64,000 nucleotides of DNA from Chrysoperla carnea (taxonomy: Eukaryota > Arthropoda > Insecta > Neuroptera > Chrysopidae): contig NC_058339.1 of NCBI RefSeq assembly GCF_905475395.1, positions 93,630,520 through 93,694,519 of the forward strand. The letters run 5' to 3'. A model generated the notes under the pieces. The model did not search any database. It was not told the DNA's origin and saw only the letters and a program-made list of their open reading frames with translations. A program made the position numbers and the translations under genes. This document shows positions 1 to 13,022 of the stretch, in pieces; the stretch's first letter is position 1, and each line of letters opens with the position of its first letter.

Positions 1-970
1 ACTCTTAAAAAACAGTAAATTTGCTCTTTTGTATTTTGAGATAATGTGTCGAAAGCTGGCACGTACCATTATTATAAAGAGTTGAGGATGACACGCAAAG
101 AATGTTAGATGACTGTGTTAACATAACCACACGCCACCACGGAGCTATATTACCACATTCATGTAGCACTCACAACGTATAGCTCACAACCAACAACTCA
201 CTAAAGAAATAACATTTCTTTTCTTATTTCTTTGTCACAGCGTTACTTAATTTTATCTACTGAATGATTCAACTTTGTTGTTTACAACTCTATAGACAAA
301 CTTATCATTACGGTAAGTTGTTTGATTTCAAATTTGCCATATTACGCATAAAAATGTAAAACTAGACTTGTACCACGAGACAATTTGAAAGTGAAATTAA
401 AATTGACTTAAAAACGAAAAAGTTAGAATCATTCACAGATTGTTTGTCCATCTATTGTTTCTCTCACAATATTGTTTGCATATCTGTGCATTGGTAATTC
501 TGAGGAACATAGTTCCAAAAATTTAGTCAACATGCCCATTTAAACATGAATAATTGGTTGCAGTAACTGGAATGAATTATCCAGTTGAATGAATAACACA
601 CATCTATATAATATAAATGAATGAAAAAGGTCTCTTTTTTGAATAATTCGATCCGATTTTTCAAATAAACTACAAATAAATATGGTTTATTTCTTTACCA
701 CCATGAAACCCATCAGTAACCATCATTGCCTGTGTGTTATCAATAATGTAATTTAAGGTAATGTTTATGTCAATTTATGTTATCGTAACGTAATGGAACG
801 TATAAATGTGTTTTTTTAATACGTATCAAAAGAAATAACTAAATAAATTATAATTATTTGTTATAAATTTTATCTCTTTATGTTCAATTTATAAAAACTA
901 AATGCAATGATTTATTGGCTTTAATATTCTGTGTATTCATTTTGTAACAGGTCAGGGGGGGGGCACTTTT
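1..970. other. AT-rich non-coding DNA
   Basis: No gene, RNA or recognisable repeat boundary was seen. There is a short G-run at 954-963. Confidence 0.5.
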
Positions 971-1235
971 GTTGAAACTATGTTCCTTATCGCATGTTAT
1001 AATTTGTTTGCTGATTGGGAGGTAAAACAAAAAATGTCCAGCAATTTTATACGACCTTAAAATAATGTTACCAAGGAAACTAAGACGTTTTAAATCGATT
1101 CAGCTTACCATGAATTTTGAGAATGTTTTGAAAACTTACAATTTGTCAATTTGTATATCCAGTTTATGTTTTTCATTCAAAAAAATGAGTTTTCTAAATC
1201 TGAAGTATGTCTTTTTTAAACTAATAATACAATTA
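971..1235 (+). repeat. Rep-B copy
   Basis: It reads TATGTTCCTTATCGCATGTT, AATTTGTTTGCTGATTGGGA, GGTAAAAC, CCAAGGAAACTAAGACGTTT and TTTTGAGAATGTTTTG. These blocks recur in the same order at 11.85 kb and reversed at 18.8 kb. The chance frame at 1,065-1,256 lies inside it. Confidence 0.75.
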
Positions 1236-2419
1236 ATTCATGAAGTATGGATTTAAAGCAACTTTGAAAGTATTTGACTTCTTAAATTAATATGTACTTT
1301 GAATTTTCAGGGTCCGTCACAAAATTCTTTAAACTAAAAAGTGTTATCAATTTGCTCAAATAAAATAAAATTAAAAAATTCATGAATTGATTAAATCATT
1401 CGTTTTACTTCTAAAGAAAATTATTAAAAGAACGTGACCTTACATTTTATGAAGAACCCCGTTCAACCTTTATATAAATTCAAAATCCAAAAATTCAACA
1501 TTCAATACACTGTGCTAAATCCGAAAATTTCATGATTAATTATTTACGCATCATTACCGTCAGAATGAATTCCGGGATTATCAAAATTAAATTTCTACCA
1601 TGCTGGTAGAATTTCATTGAGATCGGTTATAAAAGTTCATGTAATGAGAATTACTACTCCGAATGACAAAAATCAAATGATATTGGAAAATCAGAAAATG
1701 TTTTGACACAAATTTTACATAAAATGATTTAAGCGGGGCTTTTCTATAAAAATTGACATGATCATTCTATTTTTGACTTTTCAATGATTGAAGTTTGAAA
1801 GCAAAGCAGAAAAGGATATCATTTCGCATGACTATAGCGATGACAACGCGTGTAATTAATAAAATAATTTCTTTTTTCATTTCCTTTCAATACTTCTTTT
1901 TGACAGACACTTTCTACAACCACCCTTCCTCCCAAACAACAAGCGCATCTAGCATTGAGATGGTTGATTAAATATGTTGACATGTATTTTAGACACATAC
2001 TTATAAAAAAGATTCATTTTTTCCATAAGTTGATAGTTTACGTGGAACTATTTTTACAACCAAAATTCATCGACAACCTTTCTAAATTTTTAATAGGCCA
2101 GTGGCACAACAAAAGTGGACTAAAAAAATGTAATCTTTTCTGCAGTCGGCGATAAAAATAGTCGGTAGATCATTATTTTGGCTTTATTATACCAAAAATT
2201 TAAACTGTTTTTATTTGGAATTCGAATTTAAACGGCAGTTGGAAATTTTTTGTACATAAATATGGGCGTTGGATAAAATAAATTTTACGTTTGGTTTTCA
2301 GTTATCCTCTCTTACAATCGATTGCCATTGCATTTTTTATAGTAAGCATTTCTAGATTTTCCCATCGCTTCCACTATATTTGATATAAATATATTTTTTT
2401 AGTTCTGAAAGAAAAATAA

Positions 2420-2648
2420 TACTTTCTGACTATTTTTTATGAAAACTTTTATTGTACTAAAAGTAGAGAATAAGTTTTTCTTTGAGTCACTCATCCACGA
2501 ATATTTGTGGAAACTGAAGCTCTCGGATTCATTTTTGATATTTAAACTCCAGGTTTTACAAATAGTCGTGTATGAGTGACTTATAGAAAAACTTATTTTT
2601 TACTTTTTAGTACAATAAATGCTTGTCCCTTAAAAAGTATTTTTATTA
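2420..2648. mobile_element. Foldback MITE
   Basis: The left arm (TTTTATTGTACTAAAAGTAG, AATAAGTTTTTCTTTGAGTC, ACTCATCCACGAATATTTGT) is inverted in the right arm (ACAAATAGTCGTGTATGAGT, GACTTATAGAAAAACTTATT, TTTTTAGTACAATAAATGC). Arms are about 90-100 bp with a small loop. Confidence 0.75.
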
Positions 2649-3059
2649 CAATAATATATTTTTAAAAAAAGAAACGGATATCGATTCCCGCTTTTATGGA
2701 CTAAAAATTCAAAAATAAATTTTAAAATAAATAAAAATCAACAACGCCCATTCACGTACAAGCTAATCAGATAAATATTCATCAGATTTAAAAGTGAAAA
2801 TAAAGTTTTGAAACTCACCAATTAGAACGTTAATCACATACAAATGAAAGTTTGGGTCCCAAAAATGTTACATACACAATCCAAAATTGTTGCCATACAA
2901 AAACGCTCAAATCACTGCGTTAAATTTTATTAAATACTAAAATTATTTAAATTGAGACACAACAAACGTTTAATTATTATTAGATAGAATTAGATAGAAT
3001 TCATTCGAACTTTGTAGTTAATTAGTTTTCGAACAAGTTTAATTAGAAACTAATTGAAC

Positions 3060-3321
3060 TATATAAACACTTTGATTTATTTATATTTCTAATTCCATCT
3101 CATCTAACTCACCACGCACAGACACACATCAAAACACACAATCAAATTATTTGTATCGAAATAGTTTTCGAGAAAAATACCAAGAAAAAATCTTCACACA
3201 AACAAACGAAAAAAGAAAAAGTTCGCTAAAAACTTTTCTACGTTAATATTTCGAACAAAGTTATACCTAGTTAGAGAAAGCTTCGACACGTCGACGCGTG
3301 GAACACCAGGAAGTCTAACTT
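3060..3321 (+). promoter_or_regulatory. Putative core promoter and 5' leader, plus strand
   Basis: A TATATAAA box (3060-3067) is followed 25-35 bp later by pyrimidine-rich TTCTAATTCCATCTCATC, then an A/C-rich leader (CACACATCAAAACACACAAT, CAAACAAACGAAAA) with no ATG until 3,322. The next 200 bp are unusually CpG-rich (GTCGACGCG, GGGCGCGTCGTCG). This resembles an insect transcription start with a 5'UTR exon. No coding exon follows and no convincing donor is seen, so the gene is unknown. Confidence 0.25.
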
Positions 3322-3640
3322 GATGGTGTAGCGTACGATTTGATACTGAATTCGAGATGCTGTTTGACTAAGAGAATGTATATTATATCGTGTGGACATG
3401 AATACAACGAGTCATGCGAATTCGAAATATTTTCTATGTTATGATTATTATTAAGAGAAGTCTTTTGTGTATCGGGCGCGTCGTCGAACGTTTGCTATAT
3501 AAAAAAAAAGTTTATCGAAATGTCGACATAGTATTTGCGTTTGCGCTACCATGGGTCTTTTCTACATACCATTATTATAACATTTATTTGTTTAACCAAA
3601 AATTTGCAACGGTTAGAAACATTGATAATGTAAAACAAAC

Positions 3641-3835
3641 GAGATTTATCGTGGGACACCCGGTTGGAACTATGTTCTTAACGTATCTTCGTAAATTATA
3701 ATTTTAACGCATACTTTTTTACAAGCTGAATCGATTAAAAAGGTTTAGTTTCTTAGGTAACCTGTATCGCTGGATTTTGGGGTTGTTCAGCAAACAAATT
3801 GTAACGTGCGATAAGGAATATAGTTTTAATAGTCA
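3641..3835. repeat. Composite of Rep-A (+) fused to truncated Rep-B (-)
   Basis: TCGTGGGACACCCGG..TGGAACTATGTTC (Rep-A) runs to the CTTTTTTAC block. It joins directly to AAGCTGAATCGATTAAAAAG, TTTAGTTTCTTAGGTAAC and CAGCAAACAAATTGTAACGT (Rep-B reversed, internally deleted). Confidence 0.6.
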
Positions 3836-4994
3836 TATCGAGATGAAATTTCATTGAAAACTCGATCAAAATGAATTTGTTCTTGATTACCTAAATCTTT
3901 TAGCTTGTACAAGGTAGTAAGAAACATATGTGTGTTCGACTTAGTATTATTGAGTTGAGAGAAAATGTTATTGTATAAAAATTGTAAAATTTTCTTTTCA
4001 CCAACAAAATATTCATAATTTTATGAAACATTTACTTCTGTAAAACTGGGAACATATTGCATGTAAATATAAATCGAATGAAAATATATGGATAAGCGAA
4101 ACATGAACATACGAGCGAAAAATGAGCATAAAGAGCAGCGAGCGTAGCATGATCATCATGTTTAAAGCATGCATGGTATACTTACTAATGTAAAAGGATA
4201 AAACTACTGAAAGGAATGTTATTTTTGAATCAAAAGGACTTCAATCCTACAAACACTAAGTATATGACGACACACTGTCTTATGTGTTTCATATATCCTT
4301 ACATATTATAGTCAAATCCTTTTATTGAGATATTTCATTTTTCTCTCAACATTGAAAGATTTTTAATTCGAGTGTCGACGAGTTAAGAACTTTAAATTAG
4401 AAAATTAATTTTTCGATATGTTATTCACGTAATTTACTTACAAATTTTCACATAATTTTCCACAAAAGTGAGGAAATAAACCATCTAAATCTGTTATTAT
4501 TCTACGGGCCCTTTTTAGAACGATCCCGTAGAGCTGACCCCGTTTGATCTCAATCAAACATAAGAAACATAGGACTTTTGTTAATTAGTGTATTTTAATC
4601 AATGACAATATACAGAGTTGTTCAGTAAGTTGTTAACAATTAAATGGTGACTATTCAACTAATTTTGAAGAATAAACCAAAATCCAACCTGCAGTCTGCA
4701 ATGATAGAAATTAAAAAGTATTCACTACTGTATAAGTAAACAACATCTTTTTGAGCAACCCTGTATTTTGAAAGATACTTTGAACATTTATTTGTATTTA
4801 ATAAACAGAAAAAATATCTTGTTAGAGCATTATTATAACATGTAAGCTTTGTTAGCTAGCTTTGGGTACAATCTTTGTGAATGTTTCTTTCTGGGAAACA
4901 TAAGAAGATCTTTGTATAGAAAAATACATTTTGTTTCCTTGGGTTTTCGTCCTTGGGTGAGTGAGAACAGTTAACAACAAAATCTTATACACTT

Positions 4995-5416
4995 GGAGCC
5001 CGTGACAGTAAAACTGCACTTATACGGACTTATCAAAATATCGCATATGAATGTCAGGATTAATCCTGGCAGAAATATTTTATGCCACAAGTTTTGAGTT
5101 GTCACACTGCGATATTTCGAAAGTAGAACGAACAAATTAAAAAAGAAAAATTTCCGCATTAAGGGTAAAATTATATTGGGTTTATATATTAAAAATGAGT
5201 GTGACAGACCTTTCTGCCCCGATAAAAGTTGTCACACCAAATTTTTCTGAAAAAAGATAAAATTTGCAATAAAATGGTCTTGTAATTATTAAAAATATTT
5301 CTGCTAGGAAAGACCCCAGCACACCTTAGTCCATATTGTACGTATCGTTAAATAGTATTAACTCATATGCCAAATTTCGGAATCCGAGTAAGAGCAGTTT
5401 TACTGTGACGGGCTCC
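4995..5416. mobile_element. MITE with terminal inverted repeats of about 55 bp (Rep-E)
   Basis: The left end GGAGCCCGTGACAGTAAAAC and right end GTTTTACTGTGACGGGCTCC differ by one base when inverted; similarity extends to CATATG on both sides. It has no coding capacity. No clear target-site duplication is visible. Confidence 0.8.
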
Positions 5417-8049
5417 CCGTTTATTACGGCCACAATCCAATACAAAAATATTATTTAAATTTGTGATTTTTAAATGCCGTAGCACATGTTTAATAAAAAT
5501 GTTTATTTACAATATTTGATTTTGTTCCAAATCAGATTCAATTATTTCAATACGTGCTTTATTAGAACACCACGTGCTCTTACAACTAAAAAATGCTTGG
5601 CTTCAAGCGGACTGTTTGCTAAACGAATAATCAATGATTTTTTTTTAAATTTAAAACAAAAACTTTATCCGTATTTATCAGGAAATCTCTTTTAGGCCCT
5701 TTTGAATTGAGCAAAAGTGGTACCACTTGCTAAACTACACGGTAGGAAATTATTTGCAATACTTTATCGTTTCGATGATTTTGATTTGCTATAAAATTTT
5801 AAACATAAATGATTTTATCTATAAATGGGGTGTCAGGCTCATACTGGTGACAAAATACTTCTGATGAATAGTACTATTTAACAGTGTAATGTCACTGATG
5901 CTACTAATGGTATAACGCTATTTCTTACCGTGTTCGTTCCCTATAAATTCACATATTTAAAAATCAAAGCCAATGAACTGATTATGTGATGAAAAAATCG
6001 AGATCAAAAATTTTAAATTTTAGTATGGTATCTCAAGATTAAAGTTCTATCGCTCTTAATGGAAACCTCTATGTATTGTGTATTATAATATTACATCATT
6101 GAAGTGAAGTAGTCTTAGAAGCCCGCAAGTGTGTATTATATAATATTCATATAATTCTATGGTACACACATAATGTTAGAAGTGTTTAGACATAGAAACA
6201 GTTCTAAAACTAGAAACTATACAAATCTTTATTTCAAAACACGATATTCTCTGTATGCCCATTCACTAAGTTCTTAGATCTGCTAAAGCCTTTCCTACTC
6301 CTTAGCTTCCATTCCTGTGATATAACCTAGCAGTCGCAACGTAAATTTATTTTCAATTTTAACGACTTTCCGATTTCTGATTAAATACGAAATTTTTTTT
6401 AAAATCTTATCTAATACCTCTAGTAATTCTAAATGAAATATGAAAAAATGTATGTATTACTCCTTTAGTATTGTATAGTGTGCTATGGCCGTCAGGTTAT
6501 TGTCAGTTTCAAACAATAGATGCGTTGTCGACCGCATACAAGTATAAAAGTTATACACACGCATTGCTAATATAAACGTAACAAGATCATTGTATCACTA
6601 GATTTGTATTCTTCATATAGATCAAAATATTGTTGAACTGCTTACATTTCTAAATTTTCATATAAGATATGATTTAAGTGCTGATGCAACAAGAAAATGC
6701 ACTTTATTTTGAAGTAGTGTTAGATTTAAACTATCCACAAATAATACATGAACCATCAACACCCATCCCCTGACACTTTCCCAATGTGTGGTTTCAATTT
6801 GTGTACATGAGTAAATAGCTATGGTCTACACTATTATCTGCTTAATATAACTTCCGTATAATGTAAATTTGAACGTTACCACTCTCATCAAACATATTTT
6901 ACTATCAATCATTTTACTGTTTCTTCAGAAACGCAGGTCAGTTTAACTAAGAACGGAAAGGGGACTTGGTTCGAGCAGGTCCTTCCTATCTACTACGTAT
7001 ATAAAAAAATACTTTTGAATTTAGGCCAAAAATCACAATTTGTCTTCCTCGGGACAAAATCCGTTTAAACTCATGCATGCCGGCGGTTGGAAATTTTTTG
7101 GAACAGCAGACAAATTCGGAAAATAATGATTTTAGCAAAAAAAAAAGTTTCATACAAAGTTGTTGCTAAAGAAGTAGTATAAACTTTGACCTTGAGGGTT
7201 ACCTTGGCTTAGCTTGAAAATCACTGGATTAGTGAAAGCTCTTATACTGTGATAGGACAAAGGAAAACATCAAATTAGAAAATTATTCCTCCTAAAAAAG
7301 TCCTTTACGTCAAGCAGTCGGGTAAAAACGCAACACATTGCCGTTTGTGTGTATTGGTTGATAGTTATATGGAAGTGATGTGAGTAATTGATGGTAGTTT
7401 TAGTTTTGCTTGCATAATAAAAGAAGCAAAATAAAAGTGTAGTTAGTTTGCTTAGACTTGGTTGGAACGGATATAAATTATTCAAAATTAATTCAAGCAA
7501 CATTTCCGTATTCCGTATATCCCGTATCCGTTATTGAAGTAAGTAGGAAGTAAATAAGTGATTTTTTTAATATATTTACAAATAATATTTTATTCAAATA
7601 GTTCATGACTCTCAAATGCTACCAAACATGCCAAAAATTCAATATGCTACCATGTTACCATATATGTACATTTACATACATGTACAGATGCGCTAATATA
7701 AATGTTTTCAACCTTCGTTCCCTGACAAATTTATATGTATAATACAGATTTAGAACAGTAAGTAAATAAAATTGTGTACAAGTATTTATTTAACTTTAAC
7801 ATTTGTTTTTGTACAGTTTGCATAAGTAATTTCGTTCCTAGCAGGGATCCCACGATTGTTCTCTTTTTTGTAGTGTGTTTTAAAAATATTTATTAGGATT
7901 AAATTGACGTGGAAAAATAGCTAGCCCTGAAAGAAAATTAAAACTCGCGGTAAAGCCGCAGAAAATACCAGTATGTATTTTAAAATTGAAACACTAACAG
8001 GAATACCTATATAATCTGACTTTAATCTTCACTTGTTATATTTTTATTC
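5417..8049. other. AT-rich DNA, mostly unassigned
   Basis: It contains one arm of the 6.5/10.8 kb inverted pair. The reading frames at 5.5 and 7.3 kb are Phe/Leu/Asn-rich chance frames. Nothing else is seen. Confidence 0.45.
6463..6570 (+). repeat. Rep-P, left member of an inverted pair
   Basis: GCCGTCAGGTTATTGTCAGT, TTCAAACAATAGATGCG and TTATACACACGCATTGC. The reverse complement lies at 10,770-10,882 with roughly 80% similarity by eye. Confidence 0.65.
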
Positions 8050-8490
8050 CTTGTATATATGAAATATATCAAGGTATACTAAGTTTAGTCCCAAGTTTGT
8101 AACACTTAAAAATATTGATGATACGAACAAAATTTTTGGTTGCTAGTAGAGATTCCCGGTTGTCTGTCTGTCTGTCCGTCTGTTAACACGATAACTCAAA
8201 AACGAAAAGAAATATCCAGCTGAAATTTTTATAACGTGCTCATGCCGTAAAAAGTGAGGTCGAGTTCGTAAATCAGCAACCAAGTTTAGTTTTGTCTTGA
8301 GTGAGTAGGTTATATCTTGTAAACCGTTTCAGATAGAACAAAAGTGAAAGTATAAAAACGCTCCGTATACGCTCCGCAACTAAGGCGCTAATTATATAGT
8401 ATGTATTATTTGTTAATACCGTTATGTATGTGTGGCTATGTAAGAGTGGCCACCTTTCTTTACATACCTACATGACGTAAAAATACAAAC
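8050..8490 (+). repeat. Rep-C copy
   Basis: ATACTAAGTTTAGTCCCAAG, TTTGTAACACTTAAAAATAT, a GTCTGTCTGTCC run, CGATAACTCAAAAACGAAAA and TATAGTATGTATTATTTG define it. Parts recur at 25.4 and 34.1 kb (direct) and at 9.8 and 22.1 kb (reversed). Confidence 0.75.
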
Positions 8491-9814
8491 GATTGCGTAA
8501 TCAACACTGTTTTTACCAGGTATTTCAATAATTAACTCAATTATTTGTTTTCACTTGTTAATCTAAAATTAAAAATGTACTCAAGAACTACAACACAGTG
8601 CCTGTCAAACCAGCCCCCCTCCTCTAGCCCCATCTCATCTCACCTAGATAGATACCTACTAAATGAATTATCGTGTTTTGTTAATGAACATATTATTTAT
8701 TATTTATAAGCTTCGCTACGCTAACGTTATAAGATAGAACGCTTCGTTCATCTCTTTGCTATATAAATTTTTTTATCGTTCGTTTGTTTATTTTAATATC
8801 AAAGGATTATCCGTTCAGGATAGGATGCCTTTGGAATTCATTTTTTTATTTAACGGAGGTAGAAGCAGCGATAGTTTGAGTATAAATTATGTTTATAAAT
8901 ATTATATTACTGGCATAAATAATATAACAATCTATGGTGAATATGACTTGTATATAGCTTATTGATTACAATCACTTTCTGATTATTGCTAGGTAGTCTG
9001 CGGTTAATAAGGTCAAATTGGTGAAATATAGAATTACTGGTCGTGAAAATACGTGTGATAGCTAGATGGATTCGGAATGATGATGGAAAAGGTGTTTCAT
9101 TTTTCGCCAATATTTCATTAATATTTAATAAATTGTAAAAAAAACTCCCACTCCAGGAAGTATACCTTCGTTATTTATAATTTCTATCTCACACTAAACA
9201 ATTTATTTTACGGTAATTAATGAAAACCGTTTTATTAAAATCCGTTTTAGCTTTCTTTTATCTCACATTCACGAATATTTGAACAATTTGATTTCAGTTT
9301 TCAGGATGCACACGATAACTTTCTATCAGATTGTTTCTAATAAAGTTATCTGAGTGACTACATAGAATATCAACCATAAAATGTGTATAGATTAAAATAT
9401 GGAAGAGAAATTATATGTTTTTCTTATCCATCCGTTCTTCATAGTTTTAGATCAGTTCAAGCAAACAATTGCATACACTACATTAATGCTTTCAAACGAT
9501 CTAACGTCACGATAGTACTTACTATGTGAAAATCATTTCAAAACAGCGGAAATAGATTATGAAAATTTCCATAGGCAGGAACTTCTGTTTCTAGTTTCCA
9601 GGAGGGAGGAAAATTTTTAACCACACAACAAGCTTATTATGAATATTCTCAAAGAATAAATAGTTAAAAAAATAATACTACCCGACTGCGTTAAATAACA
9701 TCTGAAAAGAAAGACAAAAGTCTAGTAGATTACATAGTGACTTTAAGAGGGATCATTATTTGGAAGATTTGATTAGATCTAGATTTTAATGGGTCGCAAC
9801 TGTTAAAATCGCAT

Positions 9815-10030
9815 GCGCAATCGTTTGTTTTTTTACGTTTTATATAACACGAATGTGGTGTCACACACACATAACGGATATTCCCATATAATACATACTA
9901 TATAATGTTCTAGCCTAATTTGCACCCTCACGAAAAAATGTTTGAAGCAAAAGTTGTATATTTTTTGTAAGGAAAACTTTCTCTTACTTTTAAAATAATT
10001 AGCGTAATTTGAAAATTCCTTATTCTCAAA
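9815..10030 (-). repeat. Rep-C end, reversed
   Basis: ATAATACATACTATATAATG, TTCTAGCCTAATTTGCACCC and AAAAGTTGTATATTTTTTGT parallel the 22.1 kb reversed copy. Confidence 0.6.
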
Positions 10031-10769
10031 TCCATTTGAAGAAATATATTCTACCTTGAAGTTTACCCGTATCCAGATGTTTAATAGAATCTGTTAGAAA
10101 ATAAAACTAAATACACCCCTAACAAAGAACTGAAAACTTAAAAATTGAATTAAATACCTAGAGCTAGGAATATACAACTTAGAAACAAATTTGTATTCTG
10201 GTAGAACTTTAGTAAACTATTACGAATCATGTTATGATGGTTGCCATCTTGAGTGTCGTAATAAATACATGAACAAACATACCAACAGTATCACCAAACA
10301 ACAAATAACATTGCTCTTTACTGATCAAGGAGCTGGTGATCAGGGAGCTTCACAACAAAGCTCAGATAAAAATATTTAGAAAAATTTCAGCTCAAGTTCT
10401 TTCAACAAAGAAATAGTCATTATTACTGATCCGTTACGATGGAAAACATACCCTTTGAAGTTACTTTGACTCAAAAAAGATAAAAACCGGTTTCATTTAT
10501 CATTGGGGCAAGTAGTTTTCGAGATAAAGTAAAAAAATCTCTACGAGATATTTTTTTCCGAAAATACTAGCTCAATCGTCAAATGAACTTGAGTTTTGGT
10601 TTCGTAGAGTTGGAATTACCATTTAAACTTAGTTTTATCAAATTCGGCCACAAAATTTTTTTTCCCAATATGGAGGTTACTCTCTAAGAATCGATTTTCA
10701 TGTAAGGTATGAAAAAAATATATTGATCGATAGACCTCGTTACGTTTTTGTACGCAACCTATCGTGCAC

Positions 10770-10882
10770 ACCTTTCACTTTTTCGTAATGCGTGTGTATA
10801 CACGTATAACATACAAAGCATGTATTGTTTGAAACTGACAATAACCTGACGGCACAGCAAGCTACACAATACTTTTATTGGG
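10770..10882 (-). repeat. Rep-P, right member of an inverted pair
   Basis: It reads GTTTGAAACTGACAATAACC, TGACGGCACAGC, inverted relative to 6,463-6,570. A short (GGTTG)n run follows at 10,880-10,898. Confidence 0.65.
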
Positions 10883-11172
10883 TTGGGTTGGGTTGGAAGA
10901 CACACAATTTTTCTCGATTTTTTAAAGAATGTATAATTTTAATTTGACAAACAGATATTCCATACTTTTTGTTATGGCGGCATCCAACTTTTTTTAACGT
11001 ACGTAAGAATGTGCATCATCTCTTGAAGTACTTGTAATTCAGGCGTCGTAAAAATAAACTGGCGATAATGCTACCAGCACTCGTAGCATATGCTCCATTG
11101 AAAACTAAACACGGAATTACAATATTTTGTTGACTTTATATACAAGGAAATAAAAGTCATCAGCTACCTTCT

Positions 11173-11460
11173 TTAAGGATGTATGAGTATGACTATAATG
11201 TTTGATTTATAGCTCAAAATTTTGTGTTTAGGTAAAGTTTTACTCAAAGAATATATGGTTAAAATTTCAACTTAGATATCCCTGCAAAGTATTCAGGAAA
11301 AAACCATTGAAAATCGGTATAAAATACATTGTTTTTCTGCAGAAATCTAAAAAAAAAATTACATATTTTAAAAGTTTTTGATGATTTTCACTTGAAATTG
11401 AAAAAATATATTTTTTTTTTACCTCAAATTACATAGTCATAAACGCTCATACATCCTTAA
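11173..11460. mobile_element. MITE with TTAAGGATGTATGAG termini
   Basis: The left end TTAAGGATGTATGAGTATGA and right end ACGCTCATACATCCTTAA are inverted, with ATAGTCAT also shared. The 288-bp interior has no ORF. Confidence 0.75.
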
Positions 11461-11847
11461 CTATAAATAGTAAATACATGATATCCCAGTACAGTAAATA
11501 GTAAACGTCACTCATGCGTACCCCCCACCACTATTCCCACCACTAAACTAAACTAATAATGGTTTTACTATAACCATGATAAGTTATCCCCTTATCCGTA
11601 GTTAGGTTAGGTTTAGTTGAATAGTAAGTAAAGATAATATTTTGTACAAACAGATACACTGAACTGATACACATAAAATAAATAATCTTTAAGGTTGTGC
11701 TTTTTATTTATTTGAAGCTCAAAACGGAAATTACATTCAGAATGTAATCAGTTTTTGATGTTCCACCAACATCAACTACCTACCAAATAAATACTCATCT
11801 TTTAATTTATACCGTGTGTTAATCATACGCAAATTCTTTTTTTGGAA

Positions 11848-12210
11848 CTATGTTTCTTATCGCATGTTATAATTTGTTTGCTGGTTGGGAGGTAAAACCA
11901 AAAAATATGCAACAATTTAAAACAACCCCAAAGTGTATTACCTAGGAAACTAAAGCTTTTTTAATCGATCCAGCTTGGCCATGAATTTCGAGAATATTTT
12001 ACAATCTGTCAATTTGTATTTTTTGTCCAAAGTTTATGTTTTTCATTTAAAAATGAGCTGTGAGTTATCAGAATAAGTTTAAAGTAATTTTATGGTATGT
12101 TATAATAAATATCTCAAGCCAAATGAAGGTAATGTACGCACATATTGGGTTGACTACTAAATTAAAACTATGTCTTTTTTAAAATAATATTACAATTAAC
12201 TTTTCTTTTT
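11848..12210 (+). repeat. Rep-B copy, near full length
   Basis: It runs from GGAACTATGTTTCTTATCGC to ATTGGGTTGACTACTAAATT and ACTATGTCTTTTTTAAAATA. The copy at 18.8-19.17 kb is its reverse complement over nearly the whole length. Confidence 0.8.
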
Positions 12211-12261
12211 TTTTTTAATATAGGTTCCTTTATTAATTATAGATTATGTGTTATTCTGATG

Positions 12262-12352
12262 TATGAGCTATATTTTTGTAGTTTTGCGTGAAAACATAAC
12301 AAACAACCAAACAAACAAACATCCTTACTTTCACATTTATAATATATAGAGA
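12262..12352 (-). mobile_element. Helitron-like 5'-end fragment
   Basis: On the minus strand it reads TCTCTATATATTATAAATGT, GAAAGTAAGGATGTTTG and TTTTCACGCAAAACTAC. This is the 5' terminus style of insect non-autonomous Helitrons (TC start followed by TATTATAAA.G.GAAAG). No 3' end was found. Confidence 0.5.
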
Positions 12353-12837
12353 TATCATATTTCCTAATCTTCCGGAAAAGAATGCGCCACATAATACGCC
12401 TTAAATGTTGTATGAAGAAAATCGTGATTTCAGTGAATATAATATTTGTGTATCGAACTGATATCAGATTGACACCCTGTAAATAAAACACATTTTAATG
12501 GAAAATAATCCTCTTTACAAACTGGTATAAAAACAAAATAATAAAGTTCCAACCTCGTAGATGTATGTTTACTAACCAATAATCAGTAAACAGTAAGTCT
12601 ATGGCTATTGATACTTACATAACGATTAGTTATCATCTCTTTAGTTGCTTAAAGTTGACTGCTTATTTCTAAAAAAAAACTTGCTAGAAAATGTAACTAA
12701 TTGATTTATATAGTTTAAAACAAATCAGAAATGATTAAAAAACATATTTTACAAACCAATTCAATTCAAATCATACGAATCTGATTTGTAGAATTCTGAT
12801 AAACCTTTCTCTATTCGTTAAAAATTATCCAAAATAG

Positions 12838-13022
12838 AGAATTGGGATTTTGAACCAAATTTTTGTTGTTATTGAGGAAAATGGAAAAATCATATATAAG
12901 TTTTATAACAACACTGTTTCTATTTTATATTTGACAGATTTAAAAGAACGTTTCGAAAAAGGAAAACGCCCCATTAAAAAACGCTCGTAAAACGTCGTTG
13001 TGATGTAATAATTTTTTTTTAA
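12838..13022 (-). repeat. Rep-F copy
   Basis: AATTGGGATTTTGAACCAAA, ATCATATATAAGTTTTATAA and GTGATGTAATAAT match the 23.5 and 34.8 kb copies in reverse orientation. Confidence 0.65.

Noticed and set aside
8756..8965. 69-codon plus-strand frame
   Set aside because: Low-complexity Tyr/Asn/Ile/Phe composition and no domain. Typical chance frame in AT-rich DNA.
12241..12491. 84-codon minus-strand frame
   Set aside because: It crosses the Helitron 5' fragment and has no protein motif.
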